Shown in pieces: positions 24,938 through 34,564 of a stretch of DNA of 64,000 bases. The notes below the pieces were generated by a model, which did no database searches, had not been told where the DNA came from, and was given only the letters and a program-made list of their open reading frames with translations. Source of the stretch: DATFDN01 sp963830565 (lineage in GTDB: Bacteria; Pseudomonadota; Alphaproteobacteria; Acetobacterales; Acetobacteraceae); NCBI GenBank assembly GCA_963830565.1, contig CAWHMO010000018.1, forward strand, positions 1 through 64,000, in the 5' to 3' direction. The position numbers and the translations under genes are program-made. The first letter of the stretch is position 1. The number at the start of each line of letters is the position of its first letter.

Positions 24938-26532
24938 GCGAGCCGCCGCACGAACTCCCGGAAGCCACCGTCAAGAAGCCGAGCCGCTTCTCGCTCATCT
25001 GGCTCGTTCCCATCGTCGCCGCTTGCCTCGCGGTCTATCTCGGCCTGAAGACGCTCGCCGCGCAGGGGCCGCTCATCGCCATCACGTTCCAGGATGGGGC
25101 GGGCCTGAACGCCGGGCAGACCAGGGTGGAGCACAAGGCGGTGGCGCTCGGCGCGGTCGAGAGCGTGAAGCTGAGCAACGACTTCAGCCAGGTGACTGCC
25201 TCGGTGCGCATGAGCAGCGAGGCAGCTCCGTTGCTGACCGATCACGCGCGCTTCTGGGTCGTGCGGCCGCGTTTCTCCCTGACAAGTCTCTCGGGGCTGC
25301 AAACCCTGATCTCCGGCAGCTACATCGGGATGGACCCCGGCGCGCCGGGCGGCAAGCCGACGCGGACATTCCACGGACTCGACCAGCCGCCCGGCGTACG
25401 CTCGGACGAGCCCGGCCAGACCTTCACGCTGCGTGCGCCTCGCCTTGGCTGGCTGGGGACCGGAGCGCCCGTGTTCTACCGCGATCTCGCGGTCGGCCAG
25501 ATGCTGGATTTCCAGGAGCCCGGGATGGGCAGGCCGGTCATCCTGCATGTCTTCGTCAGGGCGCCATACGACCAGTATGTACGCGCCGAAACGCATTTCT
25601 GGAATGCGTCCGGCCTTTCCATGAGTTTCGGGCCGCAGGGCGTCCATGTAGCGGTCGAAAGCATGCAGGCCCTGCTGACCGGCGGCATCGAGTTCGCCAA
25701 TTTCGAGGACGCCGCCAAATCGCCTCCGGCGACGCAGGACAGCGTCTTCGAGCTGTACAATAGCGAAGGCGACGCGCAGAACGCCGGGTATCACGACAAC
25801 GTCCGCTATGTGACCTACTTCCAACGATCGGTCGTCGGCCTCCAGCCAGGGGCGGCGGTGCAGTTCCTTGGCATCAGGGTCGGAACCGTGACCGGCATGC
25901 AGCTTCAGCTCGATCCGCGGACCAGCCAGCCGCGAGTGCGCGTGACCTTCGATGTCCAGCCCGAGCGCGTGTTCAGCCGCGGCGAGATTTTGCGCAAGCC
26001 GCCGCTGCAAGTCACGCGAGATCTGGTGGAGCTTGGGACGCGGGCGCGCCTCAACACCGCGAGCCTGCTGACCGGGCAGGACGTGCTCGGGCTCGACATG
26101 TTGGCGAACCCATCGAAAGCCGTCGTGGAGACCGAGGGTGATCGGATCATGTGGCCGAGCGAGGGCGGCGGATTGCCGGACCTCACCAATTCGCTCGGTG
26201 ACATCGCAAGCAAGATGAACAGCATCCCGCTCGACCAGCTTGGCATTAACGCCAACGATCTGCTCGCCTCCCTGCGCGAGCTGGCGACGACGGCGGATAA
26301 GAGCCTGAGGCCGGTCGCCGAACAGCTCCCGGAACTGTCACGGCAGTTGCAGGCGACGCTGCAACGGGCCGACCGGCTGCTCACGTCCATGCAGGCCGGT
26401 TACGGCGCCGATTCCGAGACGCATCGAAGCCTGGAGCAACTGATGTCGGAGACAACCGAGGCTCTGCGCTCGCTCCGGGAGCTCGCTAGCTACCTGAACC
26501 GGCATCCGGGGTCGCTGGTCTGGGGACGATGA
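24934..26532 (+). CDS. pqiB: PqiB-like MCE-domain protein
   Basis: A 532-residue membrane-anchored protein that forms stacked MCE rings and a tube across the periplasm. One transmembrane helix (SLIWLVPIVAACLAVYLG, residues about 19-37) is followed by three MCE domains, starting near GPLIAITFQDGAGLNAGQTR, FTLRAPRLGWLGTGAPVFYR and VRYVTYFQRSVVGLQPGAAV. A C-terminal helical region (LGINANDLLASLRELATTAD onward) matches the coiled needle. Its ATG overlaps the pqiA stop (ATGA). The lipoprotein PqiC that usually follows is absent; the next gene is convergent purD, which overlaps by 43 bases. Confidence 0.9.
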   Translation: MSEPPHELPEATVKKPSRFSLIWLVPIVAACLAVYLGLKTLAAQGPLIAITFQDGAGLNAGQTRVEHKAVALGAVESVKLSNDFSQVTASVRMSSEAAPLLTDHARFWVVRPRFSLTSLSGLQTLISGSYIGMDPGAPGGKPTRTFHGLDQPPGVRSDEPGQTFTLRAPRLGWLGTGAPVFYRDLAVGQMLDFQEPGMGRPVILHVFVRAPYDQYVRAETHFWNASGLSMSFGPQGVHVAVESMQALLTGGIEFANFEDAAKSPPATQDSVFELYNSEGDAQNAGYHDNVRYVTYFQRSVVGLQPGAAVQFLGIRVGTVTGMQLQLDPRTSQPRVRVTFDVQPERVFSRGEILRKPPLQVTRDLVELGTRARLNTASLLTGQDVLGLDMLANPSKAVVETEGDRIMWPSEGGGLPDLTNSLGDIASKMNSIPLDQLGINANDLLASLRELATTADKSLRPVAEQLPELSRQLQATLQRADRLLTSMQAGYGADSETHRSLEQLMSETTEALRSLRELASYLNRHPGSLVWGR

Positions 26533-27809
26533 TGATGGCGCGACCTGAAGCTCCACCCGATGTCCTTCCGGCAGAATCCTTCCGGCCACTCGATCGCAAC
26601 CGCTCCCGCATATGCCGCGCCGCGTGCCGTTGCGATGTCGGGCCCCATCCCGCACACGGTCAGCACCCGCCCGCCAGCCGAGAGCAGTCGGCCCGCCGCA
26701 TCCAGTTTCGTGCCGGACTGAAATAGTCTCGTGCCCGGCATGGCGGCGGCGTGCTCCAGGCCCTTGATTTCGGTCCCGATCTCGGGGTCGGCGGGATACC
26801 CGCGCGCGGCGAGCACCACCGCGACCGAGACGGTTTCATCCCAGCGCAGATCGAAATGCGCCAGCTCCCCGTCGCAGGCGGCAAGCAGTGCCGGCAGGAT
26901 GTCGGAGCGCAGGCGCGGCAGCAGCGCCTGGCACTCTGGGTCGCCGAAGCGCGCGTTGAACTCGATCAGCTTCATGCCGTCCGCGGTGTGCATCAGGCCG
27001 GCGAACAGGATGCCGCGGAACGGCGTCCCCCGCCGCACCATCTCGACCAGCGTCGGACGGATGATGCCGGACATGATCGCGTCCTCAAGTTCGGGCGTCA
27101 TGCCGGGCCAGGGCGAGACGGCGCCCATGCCGCCGGTATTCGGTCCGGTGTCGCCGTCGCCGACACGTTTGTGGTCCTCGGCGGAGCCGAACGGGATTGC
27201 GTGCGCGCCGTCGCAGAGCGCGAAGAACGACAGCTCGTCGCCGGTCAGGCATTCCTCGATCAGGATGCTCGCCCCCGCCTCGCCCAGGCCGCGCGCGACC
27301 ATCATCGCATCGACCGCGGCAAGCGCCTGTTCCTCGGTCTCGGCGACGACGACGCCCTTGCCGCCGGCAAGCCCATCGGCCTTGACGACGATCGGCGCGC
27401 CTCGGCGGCGGATGAATTCCCGCGCCGCCTCGGCGTCGTCGAACCGCTCCCAACGCGCCGTCGGAATGCCGGTAGCGTCGCACAGCTCCTTGGCGAAGCT
27501 CTTGCTTCCCTCCAGCCGCGCAGCGGCGGCGGTCGGGCCGCAGCAGGCGATCCCCGCCGCGTCCAGCGCATCGGCGAGCCCGGCGACCAACGGCGCCTCC
27601 GGTCCCGGCACCACCAAGTCAACCGCGTTGTCGCGCACGAAGTCGACCAGCGCCGCGATCTCGGTCGCACCAAGCGGCACGCAGGTCGCGAGTTCGGCGA
27701 TGCCGGGATTGCCGGGTGCGCACCAGAGTTGGGTGAGCAGCGGGCTTGCCGCGAGCGCCCAGCACAAGGCGTGCTCCCGCCCTCCCGAACCAACGACCAG
27801 AACGCGCAT
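26490..27809 (-). CDS. purD: Phosphoribosylamine-glycine ligase
   Basis: PurD joins phosphoribosylamine to glycine with ATP in de novo purine synthesis. The N-terminal segment is MRVLVVGSGGREHALCWALA. The ATP-grasp domain has GIPTARWERFD, VVKADGLAGGKGVVVAETEE and the family signature RFGDPECQ near residue 292. The ATG at 27809 matches the family start. At 439 residues it is slightly long: the usual end FCRKDIGW is followed by an Arg/His-rich tail that runs into the end of pqiB, perhaps because the original stop was lost. It is divergent from xseA, 47 bp away. Confidence 0.93.
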   Translation of the reverse strand: MRVLVVGSGGREHALCWALAASPLLTQLWCAPGNPGIAELATCVPLGATEIAALVDFVRDNAVDLVVPGPEAPLVAGLADALDAAGIACCGPTAAAARLEGSKSFAKELCDATGIPTARWERFDDAEAAREFIRRRGAPIVVKADGLAGGKGVVVAETEEQALAAVDAMMVARGLGEAGASILIEECLTGDELSFFALCDGAHAIPFGSAEDHKRVGDGDTGPNTGGMGAVSPWPGMTPELEDAIMSGIIRPTLVEMVRRGTPFRGILFAGLMHTADGMKLIEFNARFGDPECQALLPRLRSDILPALLAACDGELAHFDLRWDETVSVAVVLAARGYPADPEIGTEIKGLEHAAAMPGTRLFQSGTKLDAAGRLLSAGGRVLTVCGMGPDIATARGAAYAGAVAIEWPEGFCRKDIGWSFRSRHHHRPQTSDPGCRFR

Positions 27810-27856
27810 GGCATCCCCCGCTTCAACCGGTGTTCGCCGTAGCATAGGGTGCGCGG

Positions 27857-29392
27857 ATGGACGATCTTCGCCCGTCAAGCGCCCGCCCGCCCGCCACCAA
27901 CGTCCCGGAATACACCGTTTCGGAGATCTCCGGGGCCGTGCGCCGCGCGCTGGAGGGCAATTTCGGCCGGGTGCGCGTGCGCGGCGAAATAACGGAGCTG
28001 AAGCGCTACCCGTCCGGCCACATCTATCTCTCGCTCAAGGATGAAGGCGCGAAGCTTGCGGGCGTCGTCTGGAAATCGACCCTGCCCCGGCTCGGCCTGA
28101 TGCCCGAAAACGGGGTCGAGGTGATCGCGACCGGGCGGCTGACCGCCTATGCCGAACGGTCCTCTTACCAACTCGTCATCGAGCGGCTGGAATATGCGGG
28201 CGCGGGCGCCATGCTGGCGCGTATCGAGGCGCTGCGCCAGCGACTGGCGGCGGAGGGATTGTTCGAGCAGTCACGCAAACAGCCGCTTCCCATGCTGCCG
28301 CGGATCATCGGCGTGGTGACGTCGGAACGCGGCGCGGTGATCCAGGACATCCGCACCACCATCGCCCGCCGGTTCCCTCGAACTCTCCTGCTCTGGCCGG
28401 TGCCGGTCCAGGGCGAAGGCGCGGCCGCGCGCATAGCGCGGGCGATCGCCGGGTTCGACGCGCTGGCGCCGGGCGAGCTTGTGCCGCGCCCCGATGTGCT
28501 GATCGTGGCGCGCGGCGGCGGCAGTCTTGAGGATCTGATGGCCTTCAACGACGAGGCCGTGATCCGCGCCGCCGCGCTCTGCCGCATTCCGCTGATCTCG
28601 GCGGTCGGGCATGAGACCGACACAACCCTGATCGACTTCGTCGCCGACCGGCGCGCGCCAACCCCCACCGCCGCGGCCGAGTTGGCGGTTCCGGTCCGCG
28701 CGGAGTTGCTCGCGGGCCTTGTCCATACCGAAGCGCGGCTGCTCGGCGGCCTCAACCGTCTGGCCGGGGAGCGGCGGCTCAGGCTGGGACGGGCCGAGCG
28801 CGGCCTCCCTGATCTTCCAGCCTTGCTCGGACAGGCGCGGCAGCGTCTCGACGACCGCACGGAGCGATTGTCGATCGCGCTGCCCAACCTGCTCACGGCG
28901 CGCCGCGCGGCGATGGAGCGGGTCGAGCGCCGGCTGCCGAACCCGACGGCGCTTCTGCGCCAAGCACGCCAGCATCTGACGGGTGCCAAGGCGCGGCTCG
29001 CCCTGGCGCTGCCGAACCTGGTCGAGCGCCGGCGCGGTGGATTTGCGTTATGCGGCCAGAAGCTCGACGCCGGCCTGCGCCACGCCGTCGGCGGCGTCCA
29101 CGGCCGGGCCGCGCGCGTACTAGGGCGGCTGTCGGAAGCCCCTCTGCGCGCCGCCTTGCGCGCGTGGCGCGCGCGCGTCGAGGGGGCTGGCGGGCGCCTC
29201 GAATCGGTCTCGCCCCTGGCCGTGCTGAAGCGCGGCTACGTCGTGGTTTCGGACGCCAACGGCCACGCCCTGACCGAGTCCGGGCAGGTGCGGCCAGGCC
29301 AGCGGCTGCGCCTTCGGTTCTGCGATGGCGAGGTGGGCGCGCAGGCCGAGGGAGGCAGGGCGGCGGATCGGCAGGGCCGGCTGCCGCTCTGA
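27857..29392 (+). CDS. xseA: Exodeoxyribonuclease VII large subunit
   Basis: XseA is the catalytic subunit of exonuclease VII, which degrades single-stranded DNA in repair. The N-terminal OB fold starts PEYTVSEISGAVRRALEGNF and includes VRVRGEITELKRYPSGHIYL. The catalytic region has GVVTSERGAVIQDIRTTIARRFPR, DVLIVARGGGSLEDLMAFND and ISAVGHETDTTLIDFVADRR. A long coiled-coil region follows (residues about 290-450), with characteristic repeats such as LRLGRAERGLPDLPALLGQA. Length 511 is typical. The xseB gene is not adjacent. Confidence 0.95.
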   Translation: MDDLRPSSARPPATNVPEYTVSEISGAVRRALEGNFGRVRVRGEITELKRYPSGHIYLSLKDEGAKLAGVVWKSTLPRLGLMPENGVEVIATGRLTAYAERSSYQLVIERLEYAGAGAMLARIEALRQRLAAEGLFEQSRKQPLPMLPRIIGVVTSERGAVIQDIRTTIARRFPRTLLLWPVPVQGEGAAARIARAIAGFDALAPGELVPRPDVLIVARGGGSLEDLMAFNDEAVIRAAALCRIPLISAVGHETDTTLIDFVADRRAPTPTAAAELAVPVRAELLAGLVHTEARLLGGLNRLAGERRLRLGRAERGLPDLPALLGQARQRLDDRTERLSIALPNLLTARRAAMERVERRLPNPTALLRQARQHLTGAKARLALALPNLVERRRGGFALCGQKLDAGLRHAVGGVHGRAARVLGRLSEAPLRAALRAWRARVEGAGGRLESVSPLAVLKRGYVVVSDANGHALTESGQVRPGQRLRLRFCDGEVGAQAEGGRAADRQGRLPL

Positions 29393-29436
29393 GGCGCACC
29401 GGGCAGCTTGGCACGCACGGTCAAGGGAGACACGCG

Positions 29437-31212
29437 ATGCTCGAGGCGCTGGTCGCACTGCTGGGCGCGACGGCGATCGCCGTTCCGATCTCGCGCCGGC
29501 TAGGGTTCGGCAGCATCCTTGGCTACTTGGTCGCGGGCACGGTGATCGGCCCCTCCGGCCTGCGCCTCGTCACCGGCGTCCAGCAGATCGCGGCAGTGTC
29601 GGAACTCGGCGTGGTGATGCTGCTGTTCCTGATCGGCCTCGAACTCCGGCCGCACCGGCTTTGGATTCTGCGCAATGCAGTGTTCGGCCTCGGTCTTGGG
29701 CAGATGGTGCCGAGCACGCTGCTCCTTGCCGCGCTCGCGCATCTGGCCGGAACGCCGTGGCCCGGCGCATTCGTGCTCGGTGCCGGTCTCGCCCTCTCCT
29801 CGACAGCCATCGTGCTGCCGATGCTCGGCGAGCGGAACCTGCTTTCGTCGACGGCGGGGCGGGACAGTTTCGCGGTCCTGCTGTTTCAGGACATGGCGTT
29901 CATCCCGCTGGTGGCGCTGGTGCCGCTGCTCTCCGGCGCGGGCGTTCACACGAGCTGGCCGGATGTGGCCCGCGGGGTCGCGGTCATTGCCGTCATCCTG
30001 GTCGGCGGCAGCTTCCTGGTACGGCCCGTGTTCCGCGCGGTCGGCGGCGCCAAGACCCCGGAGGTGTTCACCGCGACCGCGCTTCTGCTGGTGGTGGGCA
30101 CCGCGGCCCTGGCCGATTGGGCGGGTCTGTCCATGTCGCTCGGCGCGTTCATGGCTGGTGTCATGCTGTCGGACTCCGAGTACCGGCATGAAATCCAAGC
30201 GGATATCGAGCCGTTCGAGGGCCTGCTCCTGGGCTTCTTCTTCATCTCGGTCGGCATGTCAGCCAATCTCGGGCTGGCGGCCCTCCACCCCGGACTCGTC
30301 GCCAGCCTTGTGGCCGTCATGGTCCTGGTCAAGGTGGCTGTCACGTTCGTGGTCGGGCTGGTGAAGCGCGGTTCCGCGAAGAGTGCGCTGCGCTTCAGCC
30401 TGGCGCTGCCCGAGGGGAGCGAGTTCAGCTTCGTCCTGTTTGCCGCCGCCGTCACCAGCGGAGCGCTGGACCAGGACCGGGCTGATCTGGCCACGCTGGT
30501 GATCGCCGTCTCGATGGTCGTCGCGCCGGTCCTGTTCGCGCTATCGGAACGCTTGGTCATCCCCCGGCTGGACGCACCGAGGGAGCCTGTCTACGACCCG
30601 ATCGAAGGCCCACCGGCTCCGGTGATCATCTGCGGCTTCGGCCGCGTCGGCCAGATTGTCGGCCGAGTCTTGCAGATGCAGGGGATTCCTTTCACGGCCC
30701 TGGAGAAGAACTCGGCGCAGGTCGAGGTGGTGCGCCGGTTCGGCAACAAGGTCTATTTCGGAAACCCGACGCGCGAGGAGGTGATGCGCGCCGCCTCGGC
30801 CGATACTGCCCAAATCCTTGTCGTCGCGCTGGACGACATGGACGAGACCTTGAGGGTGGTCGAGATGGCGAAGCGGCACTTCCCGCGCCTCGTCATCCTG
30901 GCCCGCGCGCGCAACCGTCGCCACGCCCACCTGCTGATGGATCGCGGGGTCACCGGCATCGTCCGGGAGACGTTCCTGTCGAGCCTGCAATTGAGCGAGA
31001 TGGTGCTGGGCGAGCTCCACATCGATCCCGCAGCGGCCCGCCGGGCGATCGACCTCTTCCGCGAACACGATGAGCGGACGCTGATCGAGACCCACGCGAT
31101 CGCCCATGACGAGAAGCAGCTGATCCAGAGCACCCAGCAGGCGACCCAGGAGCTTCTTGAGCTGTTCGAGGCGGACCGGGACGAAAGGAGAGAGACGGCG
31201 CCCGCCGGCTGA
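29437..31212 (+). CDS. Kef-type potassium/proton antiporter with RCK (TrkA-N) domain
   Basis: A 591-residue CPA2-family transporter. About twelve membrane segments fill residues 1-385, with the family motifs LGYLVAGTVIGPSGLRLV, VMLLFLIGLELRP and ALSSTAIVLPML. The soluble RCK domain begins VIICGFGRVGQIVGRVLQMQ (nucleotide-binding GxGxxG) near residue 393 and extends to the C-terminus. KefB/KefC-like proteins release K+ under electrophile stress; the glutathione-controlled partner KefF/KefG is not nearby. The ATG at 29437 has AAGGGAG upstream. It follows xseA by 44 bp. Confidence 0.9.
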   Translation: MLEALVALLGATAIAVPISRRLGFGSILGYLVAGTVIGPSGLRLVTGVQQIAAVSELGVVMLLFLIGLELRPHRLWILRNAVFGLGLGQMVPSTLLLAALAHLAGTPWPGAFVLGAGLALSSTAIVLPMLGERNLLSSTAGRDSFAVLLFQDMAFIPLVALVPLLSGAGVHTSWPDVARGVAVIAVILVGGSFLVRPVFRAVGGAKTPEVFTATALLLVVGTAALADWAGLSMSLGAFMAGVMLSDSEYRHEIQADIEPFEGLLLGFFFISVGMSANLGLAALHPGLVASLVAVMVLVKVAVTFVVGLVKRGSAKSALRFSLALPEGSEFSFVLFAAAVTSGALDQDRADLATLVIAVSMVVAPVLFALSERLVIPRLDAPREPVYDPIEGPPAPVIICGFGRVGQIVGRVLQMQGIPFTALEKNSAQVEVVRRFGNKVYFGNPTREEVMRAASADTAQILVVALDDMDETLRVVEMAKRHFPRLVILARARNRRHAHLLMDRGVTGIVRETFLSSLQLSEMVLGELHIDPAAARRAIDLFREHDERTLIETHAIAHDEKQLIQSTQQATQELLELFEADRDERRETAPAG

Positions 31213-31224
31213 TCGCGGTCTCCG

Positions 31225-31518
31225 TCAAATCCAGTGCGCGACGTGGGCGATCAACGCGGCCAGCCCAAGCATCGTGGTGATGATCGCACCGAAGGTGATT
31301 CGGAAATCGCGATCGTGGATGCGGCGGAGGTCGCGCATTTCGGTACGGAAGTCGCGCATCTCGGCGCGCATTTCCGTGCGGAAGTCATGCGCCTCCTTCC
31401 GCATCTCGATCAGCGTGGCCGAGACCTGGGCCAAGAGCGCTTCGAGTACGGCTACCCGGGCTCCCATGCTCATAGGGAAGTCCTTCCGCTCCGGCCCTTC
31501 AACGATCCCGTCCGCCAT
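31225..31518 (-). CDS. Small coiled-coil protein with C-terminal membrane anchor
   Basis: About 97 residues. A helical heptad region starts at GARVAVLEALLAQVSATLIE, then repeats FRTEMRAEMRD and FRTEMRDLRR. One transmembrane segment near the C-terminus (FGAIITTMLGLAALIAHVAHWI) makes it a tail-anchored protein. Similar short coiled-coil/tail-anchor proteins are common near mobile DNA or as toxin-antitoxin-like genes, but I cannot assign a family. The start at 31518 is likely but an ATG further in (SMGARV) is possible. Confidence 0.6.
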   Translation of the reverse strand: MADGIVEGPERKDFPMSMGARVAVLEALLAQVSATLIEMRKEAHDFRTEMRAEMRDFRTEMRDLRRIHDRDFRITFGAIITTMLGLAALIAHVAHWI

Positions 31519-31549
31519 CGTTCGCCTGTCTTGACGACGCATCCTCCGC

Positions 31550-32530
31550 TCAGCGCGCTGAGGAACCGCTAATCACCTCCCCCAAGACCCTCTCCAGCGC
31601 CCCCGGATCCTCCCATGCGAGGCTGATGCGCGCGACTTCGACCTGTGCGCGCAGCGTGGGCGGGAGGCGCACCGCGTCCTTCGTCGTCGTGACCGGGACG
31701 GCGTCAAGCCGGGCGGCGCGATCGAGCAGGCGCTGGACTTCGGCGGCTCGGTAGGGGTGATGGTCGGGGAAAGCCACGGCACCGGCAAGCCCCGCACCGG
31801 CGTCGGCCAGGGTGGTGAAGAACTTGTCCGGCCGGCCGATGCCGGCGAAGGCGAAGACCCGCCGGCCGGCGAGCGCCGCGATCTCCGGGCCGGGCGTCAG
31901 GCGCGCGCGCAGCACCGGCAGACCCGCCAGCACTGCGGCCGCGCCGGTGCTGTCAGGCCCGATCAGCACCGCCGCTCCGCAGCGTGCCGCACCGGCGGCC
32001 ACCTTCTCGCGCAGCGGGCCGGCGGGAAACAGCCTGCCATTGCCGAAGCCTGATCCGCCGTCGATCACCAGCAGCGACAAATCCTTGACCAGCGTCGGGT
32101 TCTGCAGCCCGTCATCCAGCACCAGCACCTCGGCACCGGCTGCGATCGCGGCGCGCGCCGAGGCGGCGCGATCAGCTCCGGTCCAGGTCGGCGCTATCTC
32201 GCTCAGCAGCAGCGCCTCATCGCCGACCAGCGCGCTGTCATCGCCGGGGCGCACGCGCCGCGGCCCGCGCGTGGCGCCGCCATAGCCGCGCAGCAAGAGA
32301 TGCACGCACCGGCGCTCAGCTTGGAGGCGCCGCGCGATGTCGAGGGCGACGATCGTCTTGCCGGCTCCCCCCAGAGTGACATTTCCACAGCAGATCACCG
32401 GGACGGGGGCTCGGAACCCTGGGCGGCTAAGCCGGCGGGCGGTGATCGCCGCGGCGATAGCCCCGAGCGGTTGCAGCAACCGCGCCGGCAATGAATTGGC
32501 GGGACCAGACCAGAAGACGGGCGCACGCAT
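31550..32530 (-). CDS. lpxK: Tetraacyldisaccharide 4'-kinase
   Basis: LpxK phosphorylates the 4' position of the lipid A disaccharide precursor at the inner membrane. The N-terminus MRAPVFWSGPANSLPARLLQ is typical. The P-loop is VICCGNVTLGGAGKTIVALD near residue 54. LLLRGYGG (R of the Walker-type region), VLVLDDGLQNPTL (catalytic Asp-Asp-Gly-x-Gln) and the C-terminal VTTTKDAVRLPP follow the family. It starts 4 bp after the waaA stop, so the DUF374-waaA-lpxK genes form one operon on the minus strand. Confidence 0.93.
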   Translation of the reverse strand: MRAPVFWSGPANSLPARLLQPLGAIAAAITARRLSRPGFRAPVPVICCGNVTLGGAGKTIVALDIARRLQAERRCVHLLLRGYGGATRGPRRVRPGDDSALVGDEALLLSEIAPTWTGADRAASARAAIAAGAEVLVLDDGLQNPTLVKDLSLLVIDGGSGFGNGRLFPAGPLREKVAAGAARCGAAVLIGPDSTGAAAVLAGLPVLRARLTPGPEIAALAGRRVFAFAGIGRPDKFFTTLADAGAGLAGAVAFPDHHPYRAAEVQRLLDRAARLDAVPVTTTKDAVRLPPTLRAQVEVARISLAWEDPGALERVLGEVISGSSAR

Positions 32531-32534
32531 CGCC

Positions 32535-33815
32535 TCAGTCGTGCCGGCGCGCAAGCAGGTCCAGCAGCGCCGCGGCGGTGACTTCGGGCAGGTGCGCGTA
32601 GCCCGCCGCCGCCCTCTCTCCTGCCGAGCCGGCGGCCTCGCGACGCGCCTTGTCGTCCAGCATGATGCCGACCCAGCCGGCCAGTCCCGCCGCATCATGC
32701 ACGCGGCTCAGCGCACCGGCCGCGTCGAGCACGCGCACCGCGTCTGCGAAATTGTCCATGTGCGGCCCCGCCGCCACCGGGCAGCCAAGCCGCGCCAACT
32801 CCAGCGGGTTCTGCCCGCCGCCGGGCGCCAGCAGGCTGCGGCCGACCAGCGCAGCGGCGGCCACCCGGTACCAGAGACCCAGCTCGCCGAGCGTATCGGC
32901 GACCCACACCCCCTCGGACGGCGGCGGCGCCCCGAGCCCCCGGCGGGTGACGGCCAACCCGGACGCCGTTGCCGCGACGGCCGCTCCGCGTTCGGGATGA
33001 CGGGGAACGATGATGCTCAGCAGGCCCGGCCGCGTCGAAGCCAGGAGCCGATGGGCGGCGAGGACGATCTCGTCCTCACCAGGATGCGTGCTCGCGGCCA
33101 CCCAGCAGGGGCGTCCCGCCAGCATCGCGCGGATTTCGGCGAGGGCCACCGGGTCCGCGGGCAGCGGCGGTGCGGCGAACTTCAGGTTGCCTGGAGCCGT
33201 CACGCATTGCGCGCCCAGCACGCCGAGCCGGTCGGCATCGTCCGTGCTCTGCGCATGCACGAGATCGAGCGAGCCGAGGACGCGGCGGGCGAGGCCCGGC
33301 GCGCACTGCCAGCGGCTGAAGCTGCGCCGCGACAGGCGCGCGTTGACCAGCATGGTCGGGATGCCGCGCGCCTGGCAGCCCGCCAGCAGGTTGGGCCACA
33401 GCTCGCTCTCCACGAACGCCGCCGCGTCAGGGCGCCAATGGTCCAGAAAGCGCGCCACCCAGCGCGGCACGTCAAGCGGAGCAAAACGGTGCGGGACCCG
33501 CTCCAGTCCCGCCGCGTCCAGCCTCTCTCGCATCAGGGCGGCCGAGGTCACGGTGCCGGTGGTCAGCAGCAGCGCCAGCTCGGGACAGCGCCGGTCGAGC
33601 GCTTCCAGCACGGGCAGGATCGACAAACTCTCGCCGACGCTGGCGGCGTGCAGCCACAGCAGGCGCCCCGGCGGGCGGGCGCCTGGATCAACGCCGCGCC
33701 GCTCGGCAAGGCGCGAGGGTACCTCCTTGCCCCGGCGGGCACGCCGCAGCAGCATCAGGCGAAGCGCCGGCGCGGCCAGCGTGGTCGCTCCGGACCAGAT
33801 GGCTCCCCCCGTCAT
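32535..33815 (-). CDS. waaA: 3-deoxy-D-manno-octulosonic acid (Kdo) transferase
   Basis: WaaA/KdtA adds Kdo to lipid IVA. The membrane-proximal N-terminus contains LAERRGVDPGARPPGRLLWLHAASVGE, with the family motif HAASVGE (catalytic Glu). WRPDAAAFVESELWPNLL, VNARLSRRSF and the donor-binding HPGEDEIVLAAH and GGGQNPLELARLGCPVAAGPH near residue 310-335 are all present. Length 426 is normal. It overlaps the upstream acyltransferase gene by 4 bases. Confidence 0.95.
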   Translation of the reverse strand: MTGGAIWSGATTLAAPALRLMLLRRARRGKEVPSRLAERRGVDPGARPPGRLLWLHAASVGESLSILPVLEALDRRCPELALLLTTGTVTSAALMRERLDAAGLERVPHRFAPLDVPRWVARFLDHWRPDAAAFVESELWPNLLAGCQARGIPTMLVNARLSRRSFSRWQCAPGLARRVLGSLDLVHAQSTDDADRLGVLGAQCVTAPGNLKFAAPPLPADPVALAEIRAMLAGRPCWVAASTHPGEDEIVLAAHRLLASTRPGLLSIIVPRHPERGAAVAATASGLAVTRRGLGAPPPSEGVWVADTLGELGLWYRVAAAALVGRSLLAPGGGQNPLELARLGCPVAAGPHMDNFADAVRVLDAAGALSRVHDAAGLAGWVGIMLDDKARREAAGSAGERAAAGYAHLPEVTAAALLDLLARRHD

Positions 33816-34486
33816 GCCGGGCAGAGCCGGTCCGCCTCATCCGCCGCGGCGGACAGCGCCGCGCCGATCACCGTCGTCGCCTCGCGCCAGCCCTCCCGCG
33901 CGACGACGATCGCCGGGCCGCAGACCACCACACCGCGCCCGAACGGGCGAGGGATCGTCATGCGGTCCCAGCTTCGCAGCACCCAGCGGCGCGAGGTCTG
34001 CGCCGCGCACGGCAGCACCGGCGCACCGGACAGGGCGGCAAGCTTGGCGACGCCGGGCGCGGCGTGCCGGCGCGGTCCGCGCGGCCCGTCCGGCGTGATG
34101 GCGACCAGCCCGCCATCACGCAGCAAGCCGAGCAGCGCGCGCAACCCGGCCGCGCCGCCCCGCGAGGAGGAACCGATCACGACCTGCATGTCGAAGCGCC
34201 CGATCACCGCTCCGATGAAGCGCCCGTCACGATGGCGGCTGACCAGCACATGCACCCGCCGAGGTCGCGAGCGCGGCAGCCGCCGCACCATCAGCCACAG
34301 CATCGGCATCAGCGGCAGGCGCTCATGCCAGAACGCCACGACGTGCGGCTGTCCTTCAACCAGTCCCGCAAGATTCGCTTCTCCCTCCAGGCGCCACCGG
34401 GTGGTGGCGAGCGCGAAGGCAAGATAGGCACCGAGCAGGCGCGCCAGCAGGGCCTGCACCGCCGGATGACGCACCAGGCGTTTCAT
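33812..34486 (-). CDS. Lysophospholipid acyltransferase family protein (DUF374)
   Basis: A 224-residue membrane-associated protein of the DUF374 group often found beside lipid A genes. An N-terminal hydrophobic helix precedes VVAFWHERLPLMPMLW, where WHE replaces the usual HxxxxD-like start. Further on are SRHRDGRFIGAVIGRF and AITPDGPRGPRRHAAPGVAKLAALSGAPVLP, the conserved DGP(R/K)GP block. It probably acylates lipid A or a lysophospholipid at the inner membrane, but the exact substrate is unproven. First gene of the operon with waaA and lpxK. Confidence 0.85.
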   Translation of the reverse strand: MKRLVRHPAVQALLARLLGAYLAFALATTRWRLEGEANLAGLVEGQPHVVAFWHERLPLMPMLWLMVRRLPRSRPRRVHVLVSRHRDGRFIGAVIGRFDMQVVIGSSSRGGAAGLRALLGLLRDGGLVAITPDGPRGPRRHAAPGVAKLAALSGAPVLPCAAQTSRRWVLRSWDRMTIPRPFGRGVVVCGPAIVVAREGWREATTVIGAALSAAADEADRLCPA

Positions 34487-34564
34487 CCCGCCGCCGATAG
34501 CCGCCGCTGCGTGAGCCTGTCCAGCTTGCGGGCGGGGCTTTTGCCAATTCGCGGCATCGTGGTA

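Noticed and set aside
26529..26726. Small plus-strand frame after pqiB as a pqiC remnant
   Set aside because: It is exactly antisense to conserved purD codons and has no lipobox or PqiC-like pattern.
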